DNA from: Prevotellaceae bacterium UBA6417
GTDB taxonomy: Bacteria; Bacteroidota; Bacteroidia; Bacteroidales; Bacteroidaceae
Reading direction: 5' to 3'
Assembly: GCA_002439755.1 (NCBI GenBank)
Contig: DJPH01000044.1
Span: 1-64,000 of the forward strand
DNA: 64,000 nt
The notes beneath the pieces are model-generated. The model was not told where the DNA came from. It saw only the letters and a program-made list of their open reading frames with translations, and ran no database searches. Of this stretch, positions 42,938 to 50,456 are shown one piece after another (within the stretch, counting starts at the first letter, position 1; each line of letters begins with the position of its first letter). The position numbers and the translations under genes are program-made.

Positions 42938-45217
42938 ATGAAGACTTTGACAATGACAAAACCAATTCTATACGGTTCGTATGTGGTGCTGGTGGTGGTC
43001 ATGGCGATTGCCACGCTGCTTGAAAACTGCGACGAGGCTTTGGGACGCTCCATATACGCCTCGCCCTTGTTCGCTGCGGCGTGGGCTGTGCTTGCCGCAG
43101 CCTCGGTTGTGGTGCTTTGGCGGGCTTGCCGCAGCCGCAGGAGCCTTACTTTTTATTTGCTTCATGCCGCGTTGCTCGTCATTCTGCTGGGTGCTCTTGT
43201 CACGAGACTCGGTTCGCACGGCGGGCGGCTTCATTTGCGCATCGGCGAGACGGCATACCGCTATATGGAAGCTGATGATGACGGGCAGTGGCACGAGAGT
43301 AGCCTGCCTTATGCCTTGAGGCTCGACACTTTCAATGTGGTTTACCACGAAGGGACGGCCGCTCCGGTCGATTATGTTTCGCATCTCACCGTCATCGATG
43401 GCGGAAAGGAGCAGAAGGCGGTGGTTTCGATGAACAGGATTCTAAGCTACAAGTCGATACGGTTCTATCAGACGTCGTACGACGAGGATGGGCGCGGCAG
43501 CGTTTTCACGCTCTATGCCGACCCTGCCGGCATTGCCGTTTCCTATGCGGGCTATGCCCTGTTGATATTTTCGTTGATTTGGATGCTGTTTGATCCGCGC
43601 GGTGCCTACCGCCGTCTGCTGCGCCATCCGTTGCTTGGCAAGGGGCTGTCGGTGGCAATCGTTGCGGCCGCGGCCATGTTTGCTCCCCAGAGGGTGCAGG
43701 CGCAGACGGCATTGCCCGAAAAGACGGCGCGCGACTTCTGCCGCCTGCAGGTGGTCTATAACGACCGCGTGTGTCCGTTGCAGACTTTTGCCATCGACTT
43801 TACGAAAAAAATCTGCGGCAGCCGCTCTTACAACGGTCTGACGGCCGAGCAGGTGCTTTCGGGCTGCATATTTTGGGGTGATGAGTGGGCCGCCGAGCCG
43901 TTTATCCGGATTTCATCCTCTTTGCTGCGGTCGCGTCTGAGCTGGCCCGAAAATGTGGCTGCCAAGGCCTTTTTCGGCAATCTTTCGGGCGCGATCCGTG
44001 ATGACGGTTATGCCTTGACGCCCTACCTGCTGGAATACTATCACGGAGTGAACGACAAGTTTCACCGCGATATAGCCAAAACCGACGAGCAGGTGATGTT
44101 GTTCATGGAGCTGCGGCGCGGCACGTTGCTCAGGATGTTTCCGCATGGCGAGGGCGGCCGCACCGTGTGGTATGCCCCGACCGACCGGTTGCCTTCTTCG
44201 ATGAGCGAGGGCGAACGGCTGTTTGTGCAAAACTTCTTCAATCTGCTTTATCAGGAGGCCAAGGCGCGAAACTATGCTGCCATGGGTCGTCTGATAGACA
44301 AGATGCACCGCTATCAGCTGCGCAATGCCGGCCGAAGCATGCCCTTGCCCGTGGTGACGAAGGCCGAGACGGTCTACAATTCCGCGCCATGGGTCACCAT
44401 TCTGTTCATCTGCAACCTTGCGCTCGGCTTTTTGGCGCTCGGTCTTACGCTTGCCCGCATCCTGCGCCGCAACAGCCGGGAGCCATCGCGCTTTGACGAT
44501 ATGGCGCGAAAGTTCTTCCTTTCGGCCGCCGCCGTGGCCTTTCTGGCGCTCACGCTTGTCATAGCCCTGCGCTGGACGATAGGCGGCACCGTTCCGCTCA
44601 ACAACGGCTATGAAACGATGCTCGCCATGGCATGGTTCATACAGTTGTTTGCTTTTGTCTTCTACCGCCGTTTCCACATCGTGCTGGCTTTCGGACTGCT
44701 GCTTTCGGGCTTTTTCCTGCTTGTCAGTCACATCTCGTTGATGGACCCGCAGATCACCCACCGCATGCCGGTGCTCAATTCGCCCCTGCTGAGCCTTCAT
44801 GTGTCGGTCATCATGATGGCCTATGCCCTGTTGTCGCTCACTTTCCTGTGTGGCACGACGGCTTTGATAGTAAGGCTGTTGCAGAGAGACACCCACCGCA
44901 TGCACGGGCAATTGCTGGCCTTGCAGCTGTTGAGCCGCCTGCTGCTCTATCCTGCCGTGGCGGCTCTTGGAACAGGCATCTTCGTGGGAGCGATATGGGC
45001 CAATGTGAGCTGGGGACAATACTGGAGCTGGGACCCCAAGGAAACGTGGGCCTTGATCACCTTTATGGTCTATGCCGTGGCCCTTCACCCCACTCTGATA
45101 CGCCGCCTCAACGCTCCTTTGGCCTATCATGCCTTCATGGTTTTCGCTTTCCTGGCATTGCTCATGACCTATTTCGGTGTCAACTACCTGCTGGGCGGAA
45201 TGCACAGCTATGCGTAG
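42938..45217 (+). CDS. ccsA: ResB/CcsA-type cytochrome c biogenesis protein (system II)
   Basis: A 759-aa membrane protein that joins a ResB-like N-terminal part (about 1-250, four membrane segments with a periplasmic loop) to a periplasmic section (about 250-470) and a C-terminal CcsA heme-handling domain with about eight helices. The tryptophan-rich heme-binding motif is clear: WGQYWSWDPKETWALI. System II fusions of this kind are usual in Bacteroidetes. It exports heme and attaches it to CxxCH motifs, such as those in the neighbouring DHOR. Confidence 0.92.
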   Translation: MKTLTMTKPILYGSYVVLVVVMAIATLLENCDEALGRSIYASPLFAAAWAVLAAASVVVLWRACRSRRSLTFYLLHAALLVILLGALVTRLGSHGGRLHLRIGETAYRYMEADDDGQWHESSLPYALRLDTFNVVYHEGTAAPVDYVSHLTVIDGGKEQKAVVSMNRILSYKSIRFYQTSYDEDGRGSVFTLYADPAGIAVSYAGYALLIFSLIWMLFDPRGAYRRLLRHPLLGKGLSVAIVAAAAMFAPQRVQAQTALPEKTARDFCRLQVVYNDRVCPLQTFAIDFTKKICGSRSYNGLTAEQVLSGCIFWGDEWAAEPFIRISSSLLRSRLSWPENVAAKAFFGNLSGAIRDDGYALTPYLLEYYHGVNDKFHRDIAKTDEQVMLFMELRRGTLLRMFPHGEGGRTVWYAPTDRLPSSMSEGERLFVQNFFNLLYQEAKARNYAAMGRLIDKMHRYQLRNAGRSMPLPVVTKAETVYNSAPWVTILFICNLALGFLALGLTLARILRRNSREPSRFDDMARKFFLSAAAVAFLALTLVIALRWTIGGTVPLNNGYETMLAMAWFIQLFAFVFYRRFHIVLAFGLLLSGFFLLVSHISLMDPQITHRMPVLNSPLLSLHVSVIMMAYALLSLTFLCGTTALIVRLLQRDTHRMHGQLLALQLLSRLLLYPAVAALGTGIFVGAIWANVSWGQYWSWDPKETWALITFMVYAVALHPTLIRRLNAPLAYHAFMVFAFLALLMTYFGVNYLLGGMHSYA

Positions 45218-45244
45218 CCGGCTCAAAGTGCAGGCCGCCGTTTC

Positions 45245-45275
45245 TTGCCGTCTTCACAAATTAGTAGTACCTTTG
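45245..45275 (+). promoter_or_regulatory. Promoter of rsmG
   Basis: TTG (45245-45247), 20-bp spacer, TACCTTTG (45268-45275). It overlaps the upstream part of the long rsmG frame and so supports ATG 45311 as the start. Confidence 0.75.
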
Positions 45276-45310
45276 CGCCACAATACAAATCACTTGTAAA
45301 AAATCACAAC

Positions 45311-45955
45311 ATGGACACGCCTGAGACTTCTATCGGCATGATAACGGAACTGTTTCCCCGTCTCACACCGTTGCAACAGCAGCAGCTGAGCCGGCTTTAT
45401 GACCTCTATCAGGATTGGAACGCCAAGATCAACGTCATTTCGCGACGCGACATTGATTACCTCTATCTGCGCCACGTGCTCCACTCTATGGCCATTGCGC
45501 GCTACATAAGTTTCAAGCCCGGCACAAGCATCCTCGATATAGGCACGGGAGGCGGATTTCCCGGAATTCCTCTGGCCATCTGTTTCCCCGAATGCCGGTT
45601 TACGCTGATCGACAGCATCGGAAAGAAAATCCGTGTGGCTGCGGCCGTGGCCCACGACATAGGCCTCACCAACACACTTGCCGTGCAACGCAATGCGAAG
45701 GAAGAAAAAGGAAAATACGATTTCATTGTGAGCCGCGCCGTCATGAACGCGCGCCAATTGGCCGATATGGTGCGCAAAAACATTGCCTCTCGCCAACACA
45801 ACGCCCTACCCAACGGGCTCATCTGTCTTAAGGGCGGCAATCTCGATGAAGAACTCTCGCAGCTCGGTTGCCCTTATGAGCTTGTGGCCATATCCGACTA
45901 CTTTAAAGACCCGTTTTTTGAAACCAAACAGATACTTTACGTCCCTTTATCCTAA
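45311..45955 (+). CDS. rsmG: 16S rRNA (guanine527-N7) methyltransferase
   Basis: A 214-aa SAM-dependent methyltransferase that modifies G527 of 16S rRNA. The SAM motif LDIGTGGGFPGIPLAI and the downstream LIDSIGKKI are diagnostic, as is SRAVMNARQLADM. ATG 45311 is preferred to the frame opening at 45245 because the promoter lies between them. It is followed 9 bp later by the MBL hydrolase. Confidence 0.95.
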   Translation: MDTPETSIGMITELFPRLTPLQQQQLSRLYDLYQDWNAKINVISRRDIDYLYLRHVLHSMAIARYISFKPGTSILDIGTGGGFPGIPLAICFPECRFTLIDSIGKKIRVAAAVAHDIGLTNTLAVQRNAKEEKGKYDFIVSRAVMNARQLADMVRKNIASRQHNALPNGLICLKGGNLDEELSQLGCPYELVAISDYFKDPFFETKQILYVPLS

Positions 45956-45964
45956 ACAGAAAAA

Positions 45965-46624
45965 ATGATTGATATTGCCCGCTTTATAGTCAATCCGATT
46001 CAGGAAAACTGCTACGTGGTTTCCGACACTACCCGTGAAGCCGTCATCATAGACAACGGTGCCTTCTATCCCGAAGAGGTCGATGCCGTAATTGGATATA
46101 TTGAGAAAAACAAACTGAAGCCGGTATGTCAGTTGGCAACCCACGCCCATTTCGATCACATCATGGGTAGCGGTTCGATATACGACAAGTTTGGTCTGAG
46201 CCTGCGCTTCTCGCCCGACGATGCCAAGTTGTATGGCGACATTGTGCAGCAAACAGAAATGTTTCTCGGCATGCGTCCGCCCCGTCAGCCCGCACCCCCG
46301 GGCCTGCCCCTGCGCCATGGCGACAGCGTAAGTTTCGGCACACATAGCATCAGTGTCATAGCAACGCCCGGCCATTCGCCCGGCGGATTGTGTTTCTATC
46401 TGGAAGACGAGCAGACCCTCTTCAGCGGCGACAGTCTGTTTCATCACAGCATAGGTCGCACCGACCTGCCCGATGGCAGCAGCCGCGACCTGATCACATC
46501 GTTGCAAAGCCGTATTCTGGTGCTTCCGCCCCAAGTGAAAGTGCTGCCCGGTCATGGCGAAGAGACGTCAATCGGCGAAGAGCAAGCTCACAATCCCTAT
46601 TTGCAGCCTTACCCGCACGATTAG
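45965..46624 (+). CDS. Metallo-beta-lactamase fold hydrolase, glyoxalase II-like
   Basis: A 219-aa MBL-fold protein. Metal ligands are visible: THAHFDH (about 59-65), a His in ATPGHSPGG, Asp in FSGDSLF and a final LPGHGEET. It resembles the small glyoxalase II-like hydrolases (YcbL type); the substrate is not known. It is co-oriented with rsmG at 9 bp, so probably in one transcript. Confidence 0.92.
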   Translation: MIDIARFIVNPIQENCYVVSDTTREAVIIDNGAFYPEEVDAVIGYIEKNKLKPVCQLATHAHFDHIMGSGSIYDKFGLSLRFSPDDAKLYGDIVQQTEMFLGMRPPRQPAPPGLPLRHGDSVSFGTHSISVIATPGHSPGGLCFYLEDEQTLFSGDSLFHHSIGRTDLPDGSSRDLITSLQSRILVLPPQVKVLPGHGEETSIGEEQAHNPYLQPYPHD

Positions 46625-46871
46625 AAGCACACCCGCTGCAACAGAAAGCCTTCATGTGCCGCGAAAATCCCTCCTGCCTGCATTGAATACGCGTATTCAA
46701 CCCCCGTATTCAATCCCCGTATTCAATACGGGTTATAAGGGAAAGAAAGAAAAGCAAAGAAAGAAAAATCTTCCTCCCCATACCCCTCTATCTATAAAGA
46801 AAGAAATATAAAAGAAAGAAAGGGAATTCACTCTACGCGCGCACGCGGGCGCGCTCGAGGGAGAGAGAGCC
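46625..46871. repeat. Repeat-rich convergent intergenic region
   Basis: This 247-bp gap between convergent genes has no reading frame of interest. It contains an 18-bp perfect palindrome TTGAATACGCGTATTCAA (46683-46700), then a 13-bp unit CGTATTCAANCCC repeated about three times (46692-46730), the last copy forming CCCGTATTCAATACGGG. Next come about 90 bp rich in GAAA units, and finally a GC hairpin with alternating GCGCGC arms near 46840-46856 followed by GA repeats. Hairpins at both ends could serve as terminators for the two converging genes. Confidence 0.75.
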
Positions 46872-48050
46872 TTATTCAACGTAGAGAACGAGGCCTTTCA
46901 GATATTCCCCTTCGGGATGAAAGATATTGACGGGATGATCGGCCGGCTGGTGGAGCTGGTGCAGTATGCGCACAAAACGGCGGCTTTGCGCGGCTGCGGT
47001 GAAGACGGCCAGACGGAATTGCTCCTTGTTGACGGCCTGCGAGCAGCTGAACGTAAACAAGAGTCCTCCCGGCTTGATTTTCTCGAAAGCCTTTGCGTTG
47101 AGACGTATGTAGCCCTTGAGGGCATTGTGGACGGCATCGCGGTGTTTGGCAAAAGCCGGCGGGTCGAGCACAATCAGGTCATAACTGTTGTCCATGGCCG
47201 AGAGAAACTTGAAGGCATCCTCGGCATGCGAAAAGTGGTTGTTACAGTGGGGAAAATTGAGAGCCACGTTAGCATCTGTGATGCTCACGGCACGTGCCGA
47301 GCTATCGACCGAATGCACTTCGGAGGCTCCCCCTCGCAAGGCATAGACCGAGAAGCCGCCGGTGTAGCAAAACATGTTGAGCACCTTCCTGTCCTTGGCA
47401 TATTGCTCCAGCAGGCGGCGGTTTTCGCGCTGGTCGATGAAAAAGCCCGTCTTCTGCCCTTTCACCCAGTCAATCTCGAAGCTCAGTCCGTATTCCTTGG
47501 CAATGTTGGGCGATTCGGAGCCATAGAGATAGCCGCTCTCGGCTTCCACATAGGCTTTGTAGGGCAGCGTGGTGTCGCTCTTGTAGTAGACGCTTGTGAG
47601 CTGCTCAGGCATCAGCCGTACCAAAGCCCCGGAAATTTCGTGGCGCGCCAGATGCATGCCTACACTGTGAGCCTGAATGACGGCCGTATGCTCGTAAATG
47701 TCGATGATGAGGCCGGGAAGGGCGTCGCCTTCGCCGTGAACAAGACGGAATATCCGGTTTTGGGCAGATACAACGCCGATGCTTTGGCGCATCAGCCACG
47801 CTTTGCGGAGGCGCCGGAACCAAAAATCCTCGTCGATGGTCTCTTGCGAAAAGGTCAGCATGCGCACGGCTATGGAGCCAAACTGAAAATGGCCGATGCC
47901 TGCCGATTCGCCTTTGGCATCGATGACATTGACAATGCTGCCCTCTTCCACTCCGTTGTCTGTCCTGCTGATGGCGCCCGAAAACACCCACGGATGAAAA
48001 CGCTTGAGTCCGCCGTCTTTGCCCGGCCTGAGATATACTTTCTTATACAT
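46872..48050 (-). CDS. rlmI: Class I SAM-dependent rRNA methyltransferase, RlmI-like
   Basis: A 392-aa protein with an N-terminal PUA domain (about 1-75; KRFHPWVFSGAI) and a Rossmann methyltransferase domain (about 185-390). Motifs are FIDQRENRRLLEQY, LNMFCYTGGFSVYAL (SAM site) and the catalytic-type VLDPPAFAK. The relative RlmI methylates C1962 of 23S rRNA to m5C. It follows the exonuclease gene by 9 bp. Confidence 0.92.
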   Translation of the reverse strand: MYKKVYLRPGKDGGLKRFHPWVFSGAISRTDNGVEEGSIVNVIDAKGESAGIGHFQFGSIAVRMLTFSQETIDEDFWFRRLRKAWLMRQSIGVVSAQNRIFRLVHGEGDALPGLIIDIYEHTAVIQAHSVGMHLARHEISGALVRLMPEQLTSVYYKSDTTLPYKAYVEAESGYLYGSESPNIAKEYGLSFEIDWVKGQKTGFFIDQRENRRLLEQYAKDRKVLNMFCYTGGFSVYALRGGASEVHSVDSSARAVSITDANVALNFPHCNNHFSHAEDAFKFLSAMDNSYDLIVLDPPAFAKHRDAVHNALKGYIRLNAKAFEKIKPGGLLFTFSCSQAVNKEQFRLAVFTAAAQSRRFVRILHQLHQPADHPVNIFHPEGEYLKGLVLYVE

Positions 48051-48059
48051 GGCGTAGTT

Positions 48060-48725
48060 TTATGCTGAAAACATGTCTTTTATGATGTCCGAAACCAGTT
48101 TGTCGCAGTCGACGTGAGGAATCAGAATATAGTCGTGCTTTTTTTTCATCTCATGGAGACGTCTGTAAATCTTTATGCACGCCCAGGCATCTGTGGCGGC
48201 ATACTGTTTTTGGGGGCGTGTAAGAACGTTGGCTTCCCAATTGCTCAGGCGTTGGGCCTTGGATATGCGTTTTCCGAAAAGATTGGCATAGAGTTTTTGG
48301 AGGCTCTTGTCTTCAATGCCGAAAGAGGCGGCATAATCCTGCAAGTCAAGGTAGAGACCGTTGCTGGTGCCCATGCGTTTGTAAAGGGCGTGCATGTCAT
48401 CGCGCAGCGACAGCCCCACTTTCAGCTGCGTGCGGTCTTCGAGCAGTTCCTTCAGGCAGTCGGGCACTCCCATCTTGTTGAGCCTGAAAAGAAAGCACAT
48501 TTTGGCCGTTGCCAATTGGAGCAAAGCCACTTTGTTGACGTGGCCGCGCTTGAAAGACGGGCGGGTTTCGGTGTCGATACCGATGAGGCTTTCCTGCTTG
48601 AGATATTCAACCGCTTTTCGGGCGCTTTCGGCCGTTTCGACTACTATGATGCGCCCTTCAAACATGGCTTGCGGCATGTGTGGGATGCGTTCCTTGTCTA
48701 TTTCGGCATAAATTGTCGTGTTCAC
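48060..48725 (-). CDS. 3'-5' exonuclease, DEDD family (RNase D-like)
   Basis: A 221-aa nuclease domain protein. The first acidic motif is IGIDTETRPSF, the second is in LSLRDDMHALYK and the third YAATDAWACIKIYR carries the Tyr/Asp of the DEDDy type. There is no HRDC domain, so it is shorter than RNase D. The target, RNA or DNA, is unknown. It is the middle gene of DUF5063-exonuclease-rlmI. Confidence 0.9.
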   Translation of the reverse strand: MNTTIYAEIDKERIPHMPQAMFEGRIIVVETAESARKAVEYLKQESLIGIDTETRPSFKRGHVNKVALLQLATAKMCFLFRLNKMGVPDCLKELLEDRTQLKVGLSLRDDMHALYKRMGTSNGLYLDLQDYAASFGIEDKSLQKLYANLFGKRISKAQRLSNWEANVLTRPQKQYAATDAWACIKIYRRLHEMKKKHDYILIPHVDCDKLVSDIIKDMFSA

Positions 48726-48742
48726 CTTACCAGTAGTTTTGC

Positions 48743-49273
48743 CTATTCTTCCATTTCTTGCATGAACATCACATCGTGCAAGGCTCTCATGACGCAGGGA
48801 ATGCGCTGCCCCCAGTAGTGGGGAAACTGTTCCATCGTCAAAGCCAGCGACGCTTCCATGGTTTCCTCGTAGCCCTGCCTGAAAATGCCGACAAAGTTGC
48901 GCAAATCCTGGTAGATGTCGGCCAAATCTTCCGAGATGGTCTTGCGTATGGGCTTGTCGCTGTATTTCATATCCTCCACGAAGACGTCCAGATAGTCGTC
49001 GTGGCTGCCCATGACGGCCGCCACGTTTGAAAGCACATAGTTATAGTCTTCTTCGGTTACCAATTGCTCCACATCGCCGCCCGCTTCATATTCCTTGCCG
49101 GTCAGAAGCATGGCCTTTACATACAACAGTGGCAGTATCTTGAGCATGGCAGGGACAAATGTGCCGATGTCGCCGTCCTGCACTTGCTCAAGGCGCACAC
49201 AATATTCTGTTGCAACCGTAACAAATTCGATGATATCCTGTGAATAGATTCCGCTGTCTGTCTGTTCTGTCAT
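48743..49273 (-). CDS. DUF5063 domain protein
   Basis: A 176-aa acidic, helical cytosolic protein. ATG 49273 (MTEQTDSGIYSQDIIEFVTV) is chosen; the longer frame to 49366 crosses the promoter element at 49328-49335. The function of DUF5063 is unknown. No signal peptide or catalytic motif is seen. It is first in the series with the exonuclease and rlmI (17 bp gap). Confidence 0.82.
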   Translation of the reverse strand: MTEQTDSGIYSQDIIEFVTVATEYCVRLEQVQDGDIGTFVPAMLKILPLLYVKAMLLTGKEYEAGGDVEQLVTEEDYNYVLSNVAAVMGSHDDYLDVFVEDMKYSDKPIRKTISEDLADIYQDLRNFVGIFRQGYEETMEASLALTMEQFPHYWGQRIPCVMRALHDVMFMQEMEE

Positions 49274-49327
49274 TGTCTGGATTGACGTTAAAGCTCTCTC
49301 TGAGCAGGTCTTCTTTAAATCGAAGTG

Positions 49328-49335
49328 CAAAGGTA
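49328..49335 (-). promoter_or_regulatory. -7 element for the DUF5063 series
   Basis: TACCTTTG on the minus strand, 54 bp upstream of ATG 49273. It lies inside the longer reading frame and so argues against the upstream start. Confidence 0.5.
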
Positions 49336-49379
49336 ATAAAAAGAACCATCTCGTTGCGGCTTTCAATCATTATAAGTCG

Positions 49380-49387
49380 TAACTTTG
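49380..49387 (+). promoter_or_regulatory. -7 element for mltG
   Basis: TAACTTTG on the plus strand, 19 bp before ATG 49407. A TTG lies 23 bp upstream (49354-49356), slightly too far for the consensus. Confidence 0.5.
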
Positions 49388-49406
49388 CAATATAAAAAAC
49401 CGAAGA

Positions 49407-50438
49407 ATGTCATTGCAAATGATGAAAAAGAAAATACTTATTGCTTCCGTGGCCGGTTTCCTGGTATTGGCAGCAGCCGTATGGGCGTTGTTTTTCTCTG
49501 CCATGTCGTCGGGTGCCACGAGCGTTTTTGTCGACATTGATGAAGACGACAACATCGATTCCGTGTTGGCCAAGGTCGGCAATGCCACCCATGCCGGAAT
49601 GCAGCTGAAAGCCTTCAAAGCCCTGGCCTCCGTCACCGGTTATGCCGGAAACATACGCACGGGCCATTACGAAATTACGCCCTCGACAGGTTGTCTCCGT
49701 CTCTTGCGCAACATGAAAAACGGCTTGCAAAAACCCATCAGAATCACGATACCCACGGTCAGGACCAACGAAAGACTGGCCGCCGAATTGGGAAAAAGGC
49801 TCATGCTCGATTCTACCGACTTCATAGAACTGTTCAAGGACTCGTCGCGATGCGCAGAATACGGATGCGACACGTTCAGCATCATGGGATTGTTTATTCC
49901 CAATACGTACGAAATGTATTGGAACATACCCTTGGACAGATTCATGCTCAGGATAAAGAAAGAATCTACCGCCTTTTGGACTCCTGAACGTCTTAAAAAG
50001 GCCGAGGCTTCGTCTCTTACGCCGCTACAGGTTGTCACCCTCGCTTCGATTATCGACGAAGAGACGGCCAACAACGCCGAAAAGCCCGACATTGCCGCCA
50101 TGTACCTTAACCGCCTGCGCAAAGGCATGCCGTTGCAGGCCGATCCCACCATTAAGTTTGCCACCCGGCAGTTTCAGTTGCGCAGAATATATCACAACAT
50201 GCTTTTTGTAAAGAGCCCCTACAACACTTATAAGAACACAGGCCTTCCGCCCGGCCCGATACGCATACCTTCGGTGGCAGGAATCGACGCTGTGCTGAAC
50301 AACAGGCAGCACGACTACCTTTACATGTGTGCCAAGGAGGATTTTTCGGGCACCCATCGCTTTGCGCGCACCTACGGCGAGCATCTGACCAACGCCAAAC
50401 GCTATACCGACGCTCTCAACCGGCGGGGCATCAAATAG
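49407..50438 (+). CDS. mltG: Endolytic murein transglycosylase MltG
   Basis: A 343-aa YceG-like protein with one N-terminal membrane helix (ILIASVAGFLVLAAAVWALF) and a periplasmic catalytic domain. The catalytic Glu is in TLASIIDEETANNAEKPD and the conserved LQADPTIKFA and NTYKNTGLPPGPI follow. MltG cuts nascent glycan strands and is thought to end their polymerisation. ATG 49422 is a possible alternative start. It diverges from the DUF5063 series. Confidence 0.95.
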   Translation: MSLQMMKKKILIASVAGFLVLAAAVWALFFSAMSSGATSVFVDIDEDDNIDSVLAKVGNATHAGMQLKAFKALASVTGYAGNIRTGHYEITPSTGCLRLLRNMKNGLQKPIRITIPTVRTNERLAAELGKRLMLDSTDFIELFKDSSRCAEYGCDTFSIMGLFIPNTYEMYWNIPLDRFMLRIKKESTAFWTPERLKKAEASSLTPLQVVTLASIIDEETANNAEKPDIAAMYLNRLRKGMPLQADPTIKFATRQFQLRRIYHNMLFVKSPYNTYKNTGLPPGPIRIPSVAGIDAVLNNRQHDYLYMCAKEDFSGTHRFARTYGEHLTNAKRYTDALNRRGIK

Positions 50439-50456
50439 GCTTCGGGCTTTGGGCGT

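Noticed and set aside
43913..45226. 437-residue minus-strand frame opposite ccsA
   Set aside because: Composition is Gln/His/Arg-rich and antisense-like; the plus strand encodes a clear CcsA with its heme motif.
46692..46730. CRISPR-like array
   Set aside because: The unit is only 13 bp with no unique spacers of normal length, and no cas genes are near.
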